A stretch of DNA of 64,000 nucleotides from Clarkia xantiana subsp. parviflora. Its lineage: Eukaryota > Streptophyta > Magnoliopsida > Myrtales > Onagraceae. The DNA lies in assembly GCA_036873135.1 (NCBI GenBank), contig JAPTYO010000002.1:42027452-42091451 (forward strand). Reading direction: 5' to 3'. The notes beneath the pieces are model-generated. The model saw nothing but the letters and a program-made list of their open reading frames with translations. It was not told the DNA's origin and ran no database searches. The first letter of the stretch is position 1. The number at the start of each line of letters is the position of its first letter. Below are positions 50,217 to 63,590 of the stretch, in pieces. The translations under genes were made by a program, and so were the position numbers.

Positions 50217-52239
50217 GTTAAAAATACCAAGATATTAGATAAGTATATCTTAATTTTTTTTCCGAAATAATCATTTAAAAAAAGGCATACGTTCATTAGA
50301 TTAAATGATATATAATACTATACATTTTATAGTGTAAATATAGTTTGTATAATTATACTTATAAAAATAAGCATAACATTTTTTTTTGCTCGTAAAAATA
50401 AACATAACACATAACTCTTGAAAAACAATACAATTTAAATTTACTATGTTGTTTGGCCTAAAAAATGTATAAATATGATCTGCTAAAGTTATGATACTTG
50501 TAATTTTAATTTTTTTAAATATTTTTTATAATTATTATTATATCTATATTTATATAACTATTTTTTATAATAATTATTATTATAACTATATTTATTATTT
50601 ATATAACTATTTTTTTTTGGCAAAAAAATTTATTTATTTTTTTATAAATATATTATTAATTATAAGTTTATTTTAAAACAATTATATGATTATTATTTTA
50701 CTAATTAGAAGATGAATTTTTTTTTTATGAAAATCGATCTAAATTATGTTAACGATAATATTTGTTGGTAGACCTTATGTGCTATGTTTTTTTTACTGTA
50801 TATATAATTTATACTATGATGATGATATATACGTAAGTACTTCTATTATATGTACATATATAGTATTAATTATAATAGTTAACATATATAATGGAACAAA
50901 ATTAGTATTAATATTATAAATATCGCTAAATCAGCAAAGTTTAACATAATACTATAAATAGACGATCTAAAATCAAAATATTTTATATGAAAAATGCATA
51001 CTTCAAATTGCACACACATATGCAAAACGTGAACACACGTATGAGAGAAACCTCTCATCCAATAATAGCATGCCAACATTCATTAACTCGTTCATCTTAA
51101 AGTTGATATTATCCTAAATAAGAATTACACGAACTCGAATTTTAGATTGATAAAAACCAAGTTGTATACCACCTAAAAATAAATCTCGCCATTAAGAGAT
51201 AATCGACCTGCAATAAGTTTCAAAATCAAGAAAAATAAGTCAAAAAGTCATATAAAAATTAACATTTAACGTTAAAGAAACTCCAAATTACACATTTTTC
51301 TCCAGCAAGATGATCATCATGAAACGAAAAATTCAAAATGAAAAAGTATCAGACCAATCACATACATAAGATTATATAACATTCTCAGATAGTTTACACC
51401 AATTCATAAGGGCCCAAGCATACAGGAAAATGAAATGAGTAGAAGTAGCGGGACTTACAAATTGAAGAAAACATAATTAACTCATACGTTACATAATTCA
51501 AATTACAAAGTTACTGGCTCAATCAATCCACTGACCTGAACAATATTCCAATTGAACGCTTTTTCTCCTTTCTAATTTGTGATGTGTATCGAGAATCCAT
51601 ACCGCTAATATACACACAATAGGATATATATATATATATATATATGTAACCTTTCTCTTGTGGATTCAATTGTGTATAATTTGGATTCTATCAGTAACCA
51701 CTTGTAATAAGCACCTATACATACACATAGTATAAATTTCGATTTTTTGATAATGTGGTCTTGCACAGTTCGGAGCTAATGTAACTTTTTTAATTATTAA
51801 TAAATTTATCTATTTATAGATTACTACTTGGTTAAGAAGTTTATACCTTGATAGTCAGACTGGATAGAGCAATAACAATAGTTGTATTCATATCTATTTT
51901 TTGTAACTCCTCTGCTTGAGAAATAATATTTATCCAAAGTGTTACATTAGCAATGCATTCCCTACAAACAACCACAAATAGTTGTTACATTAACACAACA
52001 TATAAGAAAGAGATATACAATGCAATTAAGATTATATAGTAATGCTTACCCATCTCATTGCAATTGCAAATTCTGTTTATGCGTTGGACAATGTGTCGTA
52101 GTGGTATCTTCAGGCATACATATAGCATGGAGTCTTCCGATAATATCTGTAAAATAAAATCTATAATTATTTACATGTAATTATGTAAAATAAAATCTAT
52201 AATTATAAAAAAAAATGTTATGTTAATATAATATCATAT
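50217..52239. other. AT-rich DNA, probable Helitron body
   Basis: No coding sequence was recognised. An (AT)n tract lies near 51628-51645. Confidence 0.45.
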
Positions 52240-53090
52240 TCATACCTGACATACATCATTGAGACAAAATCATCCTATTTGATCCAAAAAATTCTTATAT
52301 AGTTAGAATCAAATAAACATAGTAAGATGAAATATAGTAAGATGAAACTAGTTGTAAGGATTTACCAAGAGAATAATCCATCTTAAAATAGTTCTTCACC
52401 ATTTTTCGTATTAGAAACTATTGAATATAAGTATCATTTACTAAGGCTTTGTGTGAGCCAATCTTGTGCAAGCATGATGTGTATACCATCATGGAGAGAA
52501 AATCATACTATTTGATCCAAAAAGTTCTCATATAGTTAGAATCAAATAAACATAAGATGAAAAAACAAAATTAAATAGAACTGGTACAAATATAGTTATC
52601 ATGTCACGACAAAAATATTCTCGAAACCTAAGGCTTTGTATCAGTCAAATCTTGTGCAAGCCTTATTTGTATACCATCAATGAGACAAAATCATCCTATT
52701 TGATCCAAAAAAATTCTCATATAGTTAGAAAAATAAACATAATAAGATGGAAAATAAATAAATTAAATAGGTCTAATTGTAAGGATTTGCCGAGAGAATA
52801 ATCCATCATAAAATAGTTCTTCACCATTTTTCGTATTAGAAATTATTGAATATATGTATCATTTACTAAGGCTTTGTGTGAGTCAATCTTGTGCAAGCAT
52901 GATGTGTATATACCATCATGCAGAGAAAATTATACTATTTGATCCAAAAAGTTCTCATATAGTTAGAATCAAATAAACATAATAAGATGAAAAAAAATTA
53001 AATAGATATAACGGTAAGAATTTACCGAGAGAATAATGTTCCATCTTGAAATAGTTCTTCATCATTTTTCGTATTAGAATATGTTGAATT
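52240..53090. repeat. Imperfect tandem array, ~190-240-bp units in a ~420-bp higher-order pattern
   Basis: GATCCAAAAA(A/G)TTCTCATA followed by TAGTTAGAATCAAATAAACA recurs at about 52278, 52517, 52700 and 52938. Flanking blocks (AAGGCTTTGTGTGAGTCAAT, TTCTTCACCATTTTTCGTAT) alternate between units. It is non-coding. Confidence 0.85.
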
Positions 53091-53143
53091 CAATGATCAT
53101 ATAATTCTCGTTTAATCACTATATATCTGAATATATGTATATA

Positions 53144-53172
53144 CTAGAATAAAACGCGTACGTTGCACGCGT
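53144..53172 (-). mobile_element. Helitron 3' terminus H3
   Basis: Minus strand: ACGCGT-GCAACGT-ACGCGT hairpin, TTTATT, CTAG, T. The loop GTGCAACG is shared with H4. Confidence 0.68.
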
Positions 53173-54977
53173 GGCATGAGACACGAATAGAACCAAGATG
53201 AATATTAAGGCCAAGAAACAACAATCGATTATTATTAGTATTAGTATTTATTGTCAAGTCTAGTTGTTCACTTTTGATTGCAAACATATAGTAGGTATTA
53301 ATTTATGTTATACAAAAGTGAAAATTAAATATTAGTACAGTAGATAAATAAAGTATTTAAGATATACTATTGGGTGTCTATTTATTAACTCTGATCAAAT
53401 TTTATATGACATGTAAAATATGTGTCCTTTAATTAATAATAATATAGTGTTAAAGAGAGTGGTACAAGTTTCTAGATAGCATTATCATTATTGGCAACAA
53501 ACTTAAGTGCATAATTCCTAAAGTAAGAACCGCAAAGTAATTTACTTACTATGAATGACTTCTTGCGAGTAGTGAATTATTTTAAGTGTGAAGTGAGTAA
53601 TGTCAATGGTGCTACACTCTTTATCAGGGTTTCCCTAGGACATAAGAAACCCAAAAAAGTATCAATGAATGAACAAGGAAATTGCAGTATACCTAATTTG
53701 AAGCAAACAAATGAACAAAATAAAGAACCAAAATCCATATTACACAGGAGATGATTTTAATATTAACAATCATGAAATAACCTTATACATAATAAAAAAA
53801 ACCTCAGATGAAATGTTCAAGTTAATGTTAACATTTAAGATATAGTTATAACATCGTCGATATTATTGAAACAGCACTATCATAATAAAAAAGTCACAGT
53901 TTAAATCTATAACTACATATAAGGATACTTAACAAGTCCCATCAAGAATCCGACAGGATAAGTCTACATTATCTTTAATAGTTGAATAAATATAGCATTT
54001 GAATTGGGGCTCCGAATAATAATATGATGCCTTAAGAAAGAGTATTGAGTTGTGAATTATAGTCTGATCTTGACTATATATATCAATTTTTCATAATTTA
54101 ATTAACCTTAAAACTTTAAGTTCAAATGTGTATGCTAAATATGATGTGTTTAGATGGTTTCCTTGTCCTCTTTTGTAGCATGGTATAACTGAATAGCGTA
54201 CAATACGTTACGTTACTATATTTACGATATTCCAAAATTGATTTCACTAACATGTTAATATTATTTCATTATAATAAAGAGATATACATGTAATTACCCA
54301 AGTAAATTGTTTTAACGGTTCCTACATGACGTTGGTTTTGGGCCTTTAGGCGGTTCCTACATGATGTAAATAGTAACAAATTAAATGTACATCGAACCTA
54401 AGGTCTAAGGAAGAGTTTTAACTTGGCCGGGGAGATCAAATATTTTTAGCCCGTCGATATTTTGCAGTATTAAAATGCGAAGTAAGTTCAAAAACTGGTG
54501 GACAAAATACAAGTATATGATTGACTATATATTTGCATAAGATGGATGGATAAAATACAAGTAAATAGATTTTTTTTTTTTTTCAATGACAAGTATAAAG
54601 ATTTCTTTTTTGGCCAAACAAGTATAGAGATTGACTATGCATAAAATGGGAAGTTTGGCTTTAGCGCAACATACCTAATTACTTTAGCAATGTTATAGTG
54701 GATATTCCTCCTTAATCCGCCATGCTCGATTTTTTACCGTAGCAGACTTTGACTTCAGAATGTTGTCGTGAATGCTCCTCCATCATCTACCATGCATGCG
54801 TTTTTTTCTACCCTGTGAATGCTCATGTACAAAACTTCAAATTTATTCCAAATTTTTCCAAAAAAAATGGATAATAACAATTATATATATACGTGCCACA
54901 TAATTAATTTGTAGTTTATTGACTATTTGAGCGTCAACTTCCAAGAAGTTCCAACTATCATAATAATCTTCTTGTCG
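53173..54977. other. AT-rich DNA with no recognised gene
   Basis: A 67-codon frame at 53551-53754 has no known domain. The rest is non-coding. Confidence 0.5.
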
Positions 54978-55219
54978 TTATTCCGGTATGCATAATTGAG
55001 GCAAATTATTAAAGTAAAAAGCTTCTTCACCCAGAACCCCGCTACTTTCACCATGTTCCTTCCTCGACTCAACCTCCTTGCTGCTGCCCTCATCGAAGTT
55101 GGTTCCTTTGTACCACTTGGAAAGTACCAAGTAGATCACAAAGTCCATGATGGCTAGACCCACGATCAAGAAGTAGAACATGTCGATGTGCCCGTGGTTA
55201 AGATTATCAGGATCCACCT
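54978..55219 (-). pseudogene. C-terminal exon fragment of an NPF (NRT1/PTR family) transporter
   Basis: The frame reads VDPDNLNHGHIDMFYFLI, then a hydrophobic helix (VGLAIMDFVIYLVL) and SKWYKG, followed by a charged tail and stop at 54978. The DNLNxGHxDxFY motif plus a last transmembrane helix ending in KWY is the C-terminus of plant NPF proteins, proton-coupled transporters of nitrate, peptides and other small solutes. AG at 55218-55219 immediately precedes the frame and could be a splice acceptor. Family members are about 550-600 aa; no other exon was found, so this is an isolated fragment. It is on the same strand as Helitron end H3, which is compatible with capture. Confidence 0.72.
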
Positions 55220-55952
55220 GTGACTCTGTGAATGTTTACGGAAAGAGAGAGAAGTAAAAGATTTAAGAATAGGGCATCAACAGAATGGTTAAAGGGTAGC
55301 AATTGAAACGGTGTAAACTTAGAAGAGAAAAAAGTTGAAACGGTAAACGTCAGCATTTGAGCGGGAGTAGTTTGGGTGAGGACATAATTAAGTGTGAGGA
55401 CAAATTTGAATTTACAGATTTTTATTTATGTATTAGATAATAATATAAGTTAAAAAGAGAATACTAACATATACCTTCCACAACATCAAAAAAAAAAAAA
55501 AAAAAAAACTCTATGAACAAAGAGCTTATTTATCGTGTAAAATCTTGAAGCTGAAGTGCATCAGTTCATAAGTTAGTATTTTACGGGTCAGAACTGCAAA
55601 TATAGATTTATTTTAGATCACTTAACTAAATCACAAAGAACAAACATCATAATAAATCACAATAAGTAAATAAACTACACACCTCTCATTATGGTAATCA
55701 ATCTTATTGTCCAAAATCGATTGTAAGCCGGTCCTGTCTTTTAATTTTTGAATAAATCTTTATAGAACTTTTCTTTTCATCATGATTACTTTGTAGGACA
55801 ATATATATATATATTTATGAAGGACAATGCATATATATAGAAGTTGAAAACATACAGTGGTTTGCTAGGTTATATATAGATATTAATTAGGATATATAAT
55901 TATTGTGATTTTATATTATTTTTTTGCCTATTGATTTTAATTCAATAAATAA

Positions 55953-55983
<31 letters not shown>

Positions 55984-58732
55984 ATATATATATATTTATA
56001 GTAATGAGGAGAATAACCGTGATTTTGCACTTTTTCCAATTGAATTTAAGTCAATTTGTTTATTTTATATTGTTTAAAATAGTAAAGGCTAATAATATTT
56101 GTATAATTTTTTTAATATTTTTTAGAAACTAATATATTTAGTTGAAGAGATAAAAGGACAATGCATATATATTATATATAGAAGAAGAAGAAAATGTACC
56201 GTGGTTAGCTTTATATATATTTTATAATGTTTAAAATAGTAAGGCTAATAATATTTGTATAGTTTCTATATTTTTTAGAAACTAAAATATAATATAGTTG
56301 AAGAGATGAAGGGCAATGTACCGTGGTTATGTTTATTTTATTATTATTATCATATATCTATTTACCACTATAAAATATGTAAGCTGTCCTCACCCCTAAA
56401 CGTTGCCAATTTCACTCTTACCGTTTCACCACCTAACAATGTTTCAGTGCCCACCCACCAAACGTTTCACCAATATATGTCACCATCTATTATTTTCATT
56501 CCACCACCGATACTCTGATTACAAGAAGATATGGCAATTTCTTCAGCAAAAAACACACATTTTCCGCAGTCAATTGTCTGGCTCTTCTTCTATTGACAGT
56601 ATTCCTTATTTTCCTCTTCTTGACGCAGTGGTGGGTGTGCTAGCGCAGCAGCTGTCGCCGGTGTGTCAAAGGGAGTTCCTTTTCTTCCACGACTATCCAC
56701 TATACGCTCTTACACCCAGATTCTTCTTCCATATCTTCATTTTTTTCGGTGTGCTCAAATTCCTCACCAAAATCCCCAAATTTGTTTTGGTGGAAGGATG
56801 CTACATCCTCTCTCGAAGCCTACATGATGGTATTGTTCTTGGATTAAGATCATCGAAGTAGTAGTTTTTTTTCCTAATAATTGAAATCACCCTTGTGGTG
56901 GTTATATGAAGAAGATGGCTGGCTGCGGTGGGTGGGGTGGGTTGGAGGTAGAAGGGTTCTTGGGGTTAAACCAAAATATATATTCTTGGATTGGCCTTTC
57001 TTAAATTACCAAAATTTTGGATTAATTAGAATGATTGGATCACTACAAGAAAATTGGAGACTAAATCCTCCATCCTCCCAACACATTGGTCGTTGTTACG
57101 AGTCTTTATCACTACAATGTCAATTGCGAAAAACCGATGAAAGTGGGAACGATAGATGACAGCAGAATCCTGATGGAGTTGGCCCTGAAAAACAACGATA
57201 CAATCCCTTGATTGGTTAGTCATTGATTATGAGTTTGTTTGTTCAATCCATAAACTGAATATATTTTTAATCTTTGTGTTGAATGTTTGAAATACCAGTT
57301 ATTTGTAACATTTGCCGGTGTTAGCTAATTCCTATTTTTTTGCAACTTTTCCTGGTGTAAGCTAACTCTCTTGGTATCAAATTGCAGAAAAAAGAGAATC
57401 TTTCAATTAGTAAGCCATGTTACGTTGATTGCTGTTCTTCTGAACAAAAGTTTAATAATTTTGAATCTCATTTCCAGATTATCAAATACCATAAAATATT
57501 TATGGCTTTGACAAACTACCAAAAAACTGAAACTAATTATTTAGGTAAATATGCGCTAGACAACCAACCGAATGAGAAACAATGTTTGTAAAAGTTTTTG
57601 ATGGAGCTAAGCTAATACAGATGTTCCAATCATCATCAAGTCTTTCCAGAATGATCGGCTTTTCTTTTTTCTTTCCTTTTGGATTCTCATTTTCAAGCAC
57701 CAAAAAATACATAAAATCATTATTCGCGTACTGAAATGGAATAGTACATTCAAGTTATTATAAATTCAAGTACCAATATATAATCAAGTGTGTGTAAATT
57801 AAAGAAATCTAATTAAAGAAATCATATTCTAATGTTTACTTTATACACATCATATGATTTCTATGTATAATGATGATGGTGATGTTTCATTCATCCATCT
57901 TTGTCAATCTTCAGACGTCTAAGTTTTTCATGTTCTATTAAGTCAAGAAAGATAATTAGATAGAGGTTTGTTGGAAAGAACAATGAGAAAGTGTTGTTCC
58001 ATTTTAGTCGATATTTTGTCCAGCTCAAGTCTCATGGTAAAATGAGCTAATTTATTACTTAAACAGAAGTAGGCCAAGCGTGGGTGCAATGTATATTTGG
58101 ACAAGTAATTTGGAATGATCTACTTTACACCAACTTCATTTTGATTACATAAACATGCAATTCGAGGGTTAAATGAATTTTAAAGGTATTTCATTATATG
58201 TATTTGGAAATAAGATGACTCGCACAAATAAAATCAGTGACAAAGTTGGTGAAACTTAAAGTCTTCATTTTATATAGCTAGAGTGCAAGATTAGGGCGGA
58301 CAATGGAATAAGTAACATTTAATCATGAATAAGAATGTCTATATATAATATTTCTATCTAATAGAGAATAAGATTAGAAACCACAAGTCGATACGTTTTA
58401 TTATATTTAATAGAAATGAATAATGTATGTTGTTCGACGAAATGAATACTATCTATTGATATCATATTGGTTAACACTATTATAGCAATCCACATATTCA
58501 ATATACCCTTAATATAATATGTTTGGAGTTGATGATGTCGAGTCTATTTATACAAATTAGTCTTGGAATTCACACACGTCTTCTGCTGTTTAGCAACTTT
58601 TGATTTTATCATGATGTTTACGCATTGATATATGTTATGATACGATGTTGGGATGGTTTGAGGTGATTAAGAATGTATAATGTTATAGTGTATATATTAT
58701 TGCACATGCATGTCGACAATGTATTCTGCTAA
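55220..58732. other. AT-rich DNA, microsatellites, one doubtful ORF
   Basis: (TA)n tracts are near 55802 and 55952-55998. A 152-codon plus frame at 56403-56861 contains a hydrophobic stretch but no recognised family, and overlapping frames are also partly open. No splice structure could be supported. Confidence 0.45.
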
Positions 58733-58764
58733 TGCGTGTGCAACGCACACGCAGAAACAACTAG
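58733..58764 (+). mobile_element. Helitron 3' terminus H4
   Basis: A perfect hairpin TGCGTGTG-CAACG-CACACGCA (58733-58753), seven bases, CTAG (58761-58764), then T. The body lies to the left. It faces H3 across 5.6 kb. Confidence 0.78.
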
Positions 58765-58782
58765 TATATATATATATATTAC

Positions 58783-59045
58783 ACACGTGGCGGTCTATGG
58801 TCTTCCGGAACCAAACTGCATAGATTTACTATTTAAAAGGAAACTTTTAATTAATTTGTTTCTTTAAATTGCGCAGAGACCAAAATAGGAAATAAAAATA
58901 ATTCTTAATTTTCAAACAATCAATATTATGTATCTAAATTTAGAAAACCCCTATTAAATTCTGATTAAATAAGGAAACATTGACTGCGTGGACTGTCCAC
59001 GTGTCGACCATAGGGCTTCCGGTACCGAATTAATATAATATAGTA
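58783..59045. repeat. ~210-bp repeat, one full unit and a partial one
   Basis: ACACGTGGCGGTCTATGGTC starts at about 58783 and CCACGTGTCGACCATAGGGC at about 58997. The sequence is close to 49723-50188. It begins about 18 bp after the end of H4. Confidence 0.86.
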
Positions 59046-60253
59046 GATAGTAGATATAGTAGATTATGCAAATTTTTATTGTACATATATATTTTAAAAA
59101 TATGAATTGTTACTTAGGGATTTAAAACCAGAAACTTTAAAGTTGACTTTAAATTTATTATGATGTTTATTCAAATAGATATGTTTGTATTTTTGCCACA
59201 AAAGTTCTAAACAAACTTATATTATTTTAAGAAGAAAGAAAGATTGTAATTTCTACGTTGTAAACCAAATATGACTCATATACTACACATAAGAAAATAG
59301 CCTAGCAGGCTGCCTGCTAATACATAAGCTCTATAATATTTACTACCCACAGCCAGCCAGCCAGACAACCCATCACCAACTCAGCCATTCAAAGTTTCGA
59401 TTAGATTAATATCATCCATACTTTATAAAGACAACTAACATAAGATATAATAGCTCATTGTGGAAATATTTAAGGATTGGGGATGTATATCTGAATCGCA
59501 TCACATGAAACTCTAAGGCGAGTCGATCTAGAAGATCAGCAAAGTGATGACACATGATTTTAACTTTGCACAACTTCGTTGTAACCATATTTTTTCATGA
59601 TTGATAGACAAAGAATGAGACAAAATCATGTAGCGATCATTTGTAAAAGAGAGAAACAAAATATCTTTAAATGCAGCGATCATTTGTAAAAGTGGCTGCA
59701 AAATTAGGGTCAGCCAAACTCCACTGTGATCCTATTCGTGAAGTAATTCTATGTAGGCTATAGTAAGCTAAAATTCTTGTAAATGCAACACCATCCACTA
59801 CAGTTCTCTATGGGTGTTCGACATTCGGAAAATTCAGCACATATTTTTGCTCCTCACAGCTAACAATAGAAAAACCACAGATTAGTAGCTTAATTAGAAC
59901 TAACTATTTATTAAACAGAGATCTACAAAATCCAGCAATTAATAAAACATCTATGGTTAACTATGTGCCTTCTAGCCAACGTCAAATCAACATCTCCAAA
60001 TAGAATCATCCTAGCAGCGTCACCAATAGAATGGGCTCTCGTTGCACAAGTTGTTCTGCAACATGGTTGAGACCCTGAACAACAAGAATGTGATGCATTT
60101 TTAACTTCTAAAAATGCTATCTAACTAAATCTCCGCTCAAAATTTTGTCTTTTTGTAAAAATTATTAAATTGGCAGACCTGGAAACAATATTAAATTAGC
60201 AGACCTGGAAACCATAAAAATGACTCAATAAATTTTGATTTTTTAAAAGATAG
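59046..60253. other. AT-rich intergenic DNA
   Basis: Nothing was recognised. The last five bases (GATAG, 60249-60253) would be the left target duplication of Gypsy-6. Confidence 0.5.
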
Positions 60254-61058
60254 TGATGGATATATGTCCAATTCGGGTTCGTATTTATATTTCGGGTCTC
60301 GTAAACACGCCAAAAATCACATTACGGTTTAGAAAACGCCTCCTAAGGGTCAAAAGGTCCGGAAGCGCGGTACACGCGTCCGGACCGGACCTCCGGGTTG
60401 CGGCAATCCGGACCTCGCCGAATTGCCCAAATTCGACGAGGTCCGAATTGCTCTATGGGTATTACGCGTACCCCCCGATTACCGTTACACGTAGAGAAGT
60501 CGAGTTCGCGCTTTGCCAATATTGATGACGGTTACCGCTTTCCTTTGAACCGTCATAACACCGCTTCAAAACCGGGTCCGGACCCAAGGTAGCCTATAAA
60601 TAGGAGACCTTGGCCACCCATTTGGACACATTCTCTCATTTTCACAACTTTTGCATTTTGAGCTCTGACTTCTCTCTAGAAATATTTTCTCTCTAGAATT
60701 ATTTTTCTCCCTTTAGCCCAATCGTGACTTAAGCATCGGAGAGGGCTCCACTAGCACCACCCCCCCCCCCCCCCCTCTCCGTGCTAGTATTGGCCCCTTG
60801 TGCAGGAACGGGCCCCGCAGCTAAGGTGTGGAAGAGAAATAGGAGTAAGACGAGCCCAGACGCTAACCGAGACACAGCGTTTTGCCGAGACACAGACTTT
60901 TACCGAGACACAACCTTTTCCTGAGACACAGCATTAGACCGAACACTCGTCACCGGCATCCGGCAAATACCTCTTCCAGGCGAGGAGTGTCCGCCACAAC
61001 CCGAACAACCCGATCAGACAAACGCGTCCATCCGACCCATTTCAACCAGGACGCAACA
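60254..61058 (+). repeat. 5' LTR of Gypsy-6 (805 bp)
   Basis: TGATGGATATATG ... CAGGACGCAACA. It has a TATA box (TATAAATAG, about 60595-60603), the block CTTAAGCATCGGAGAGGG (60728-60745), a 16-nt C tract (60760-60775), CCTTGTGCAGG, and GC-rich inverted repeats at about 60355-60450. Confidence 0.92.
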
Positions 61059-61078
61059 TTAGGCGCCGTCTCCGTGAT
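61059..61078 (+). other. Primer-binding site of Gypsy-6
   Basis: TTAGGCGCCGTCTCCGTGAT follows the LTR. The GGCGCCGTC core matches the other elements, with one substitution at the start. Confidence 0.72.
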
Positions 61079-61108
61079 TCGAACAAAAATCTATCATACC
61101 GCAAAGAC

Positions 61109-62916
61109 ATGACGAGTGATCGCAACCCTCCCGAAGAGGTTAACGCGAAAAATGCAAGGAAAAGGCCTGGACGACCTAAGAAGTCTCCGGCAAGCAAAAG
61201 AGTAGGAGGTCAAAAGCCAGCTGGAAGCCAGCCAGGACCTTCCCACATACCGAGAGCTACTTCCGCAGCTTCATCCATGCCAACCGAGGATGTGCCCGAC
61301 GCACAACACAACCACCAAGAACCAAATGACGAGCATCGTTCACCCCCACCTGGTTTTGAGCCAGAGATGCATGATGATGATGAATTTCAGACAGAAACGC
61401 CGCAAGGCGAACAACAAGGAACGGGAGCAAACCCGATGCCTTCGGTTACTCCAGCAATGATGGCTGCGCTGGAAGAATTACTCGCATTCCGCGAGTCACT
61501 GAAAAATCAAGGATATGCGGCCCAACCACCTCCAATCGCCCAGGAACACGCTGCGCCGACAAGAGAAATGTCGCAAGACACTACCCGCCAAGGCGGTCCA
61601 TTCCATGGCAGAGACCAACATGCAGAAAATGCTTTCCAACATACAAGATATGAAGCCGCACGTTCATACACTCCTTCCCAAGGAGCCCGTCATTGGAGGA
61701 ATGCATAAAGGCAACCCCCACACCACCGCTCACAGCAGCCAACGAAGGATGATCCCTTCCAGGCCACAAGCAGAGATCAATCTGACATTCACCATAACAC
61801 TGGTTGGCGAATTCCTGCAACGGATTATGATGCGCCTGTAAAAGGGTTTACTGCTGAGATGTTAGACAAAATTGTTGAGAAAAAGATGAAAGAAGTGAAG
61901 ATGAAGGGTATGCACGCGCTTGAGGAAAAGGCATCGCATCCATTCGCGGACCAGCTTGTAAACAGTCGCGTCCCAGACGCACTGTACCGGATTGGAGGTG
62001 ATCAGTATCACGGAAATGGAGATCCAGTGGAACACGTGCAGAAGCACGAGGCCTCTCTGCTAGGAAGAAAGAAGAACCCACACCACTTTGCAATGACGTT
62101 TCCACAAACTCTTGTCGGAACGGCAGCACACTGGTTCTTCTCACTGCCATGCGGAAGCATCACCTCATGGGCATACCTGAAGGCTAAGTTCATTCAGCGA
62201 TATATGGGAGAACGCACATTGCTGAAAGGAAAAAATGCTCTGGACGACGTCCAACAGCAAAATGAAGAATCTCTCTCGCTGAGTATTACGTTCGCTTCAA
62301 CCAGAATATCTCTGATATTCAGGGGAACCTGACGGAAGGAGAGATAGTACGAGCGTTCATTCGAAACCTCGGACGGAGAGGCTACGCCTTAGCAGAAAAG
62401 ATGGCAAAGCGCCCAGCTGAAAATCTAGAAGAGTTAGCCGCGAGAGTTAAAGAGTTCGTGGACCTAGAAAGGTTCAGGAACCAGAACAAGGCGAAAGTCT
62501 CTGCTGCAAAGGCGAAAGAAAACCCAAAGCAGAATCAAGCAAAACCGCCCTCAAGCGGTCAGCAAGGAAGAAATTCGCAGCCTTAGCCGAAAAGGCCTTT
62601 TCAAGGAGATTTCCAGAAACCAAGAGAAGTAAACCTCGCTGACTGCATTCCATTGAATGCGCCGCTATCCGTGATATTGAAGGAAATGAAGGATGCGAAC
62701 TTGTGGAAAGAGCCGAACAATTTCAGAAAAGGTCCGCTGGGGAAAGACAAAGACAAGTGGTGTGAAAACCACGAGGTCTTCGGCCACGAAACGGACAGCT
62801 GTGTCAGCCTACGTTTCCGCATTAACAACTTCATCCTCAAGGGCGAATTGAAGCAATTCGTCGATCAAGGCGACAGCCCCCCAAAGAAGACTCAAGCAGA
62901 GTCATCAAACAAATGA
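61109..62916 (+). pseudogene. Gypsy-6 gag, interrupted
   Basis: It begins MTSDRNPPEEVNAKNARK. A TAA at 61706-61708 follows HWRNA (relatives continue, so CAA to TAA); the same frame goes on through the capsid domain (ASHPFADQL, GNGDPVEHVQKH, HWFFSLPCGSITSW, RTLLKGKNALDDV). An indel near 62280 breaks EESLSEYYVRF. Downstream, LAARVKEFVDLERFR leads to a TAG at 62584-62586 (Gypsy-3 has Gln), then LKEMKDANLWKEPNN and the knuckle WCENHEVFGHETDSC. A TGA at 62914-62916 precedes the protease in the same frame. It is about 600 codons when read through, close to Gypsy-2 gag in layout. Confidence 0.88.
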
Positions 62917-63590
62917 AGCAAAGGCAAAGAGAAAGTCAACGACAACCCTCCGCCGACCAAGCGAGGTGTTATCAATGTCATCCACGGGGGACCTGCCGCC
63001 GGAGGTCAAGTTTCAAATGCTCGAGACGTTTATGCATCCCAAGCAGCAACATTGCCATGATATGGAAAGCGCAAGCAACCGGAACAAGATGACGTGGTTA
63101 TCCAATTTTCCAGGGAGGACTTAAATCACATCGTTTACCCTCACGACGATGCTTTAGTCATAACCATGGACATCGACGGATATAATGTGAAGAGAATCCT
63201 CGTTGATGGTGGAAGCTCCGCTGACATGTTACATGTCAAAGTCCTGGAGCAACTGGGAAAATCAGTTAAAGACTTGACTCCGGGAACTTTCTCGTTAGTC
63301 GGCTTTGCCGGGGCAGTCACATACCCTCTGGGAACGATCATGCTTCCTGTCATCCTAGGCCAAGGGTGGAAAACATTGCGCGTCAACGTCACTTTTGTCG
63401 TTGTGGAATCTCTTAGGGCCTATAATGGAATTTTAGGGCGAACAACGATCAACCCTTACGTGATCGTGCCCTCTACTGTCCATCAGAAGATGAAATTTCC
63501 TACCGCCCACGGGATCGGGGAAGTACTAGGCGACCAGATATCCGCAAGACGATGTTACGTCAACGCCCTAAGAGCAAGGCAGCATCTCCA
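62917..63590 (+). pseudogene. Gypsy-6 protease
   Basis: KGKEKVNDNPPPTKRG leads into NVIHGGPAAGG, the conserved protease-segment start. A TGA at 63058-63060 sits after AATLP (one C-to-T from CGA). Then come DDALVITMDIDGYNVKRIL, the active site VDGGSSADM (about 63205-63230), GFAGAVTYPLGTIMLPV and VHQKMKFPTAHGIGEVLGD. The protease would cut the polyprotein in the particle. Confidence 0.88.

Noticed and set aside
50491..50676. Tyr/Ile-rich small ORFs in AT-rich DNA (also 48006-48260)
   Set aside because: They translate AT microsatellites and have no domain or homolog in the window.
56403..56861. A 152-codon plus-strand ORF as a host gene
   Set aside because: No family recognised, no splice structure, other frames partly open; kept only as a remark.
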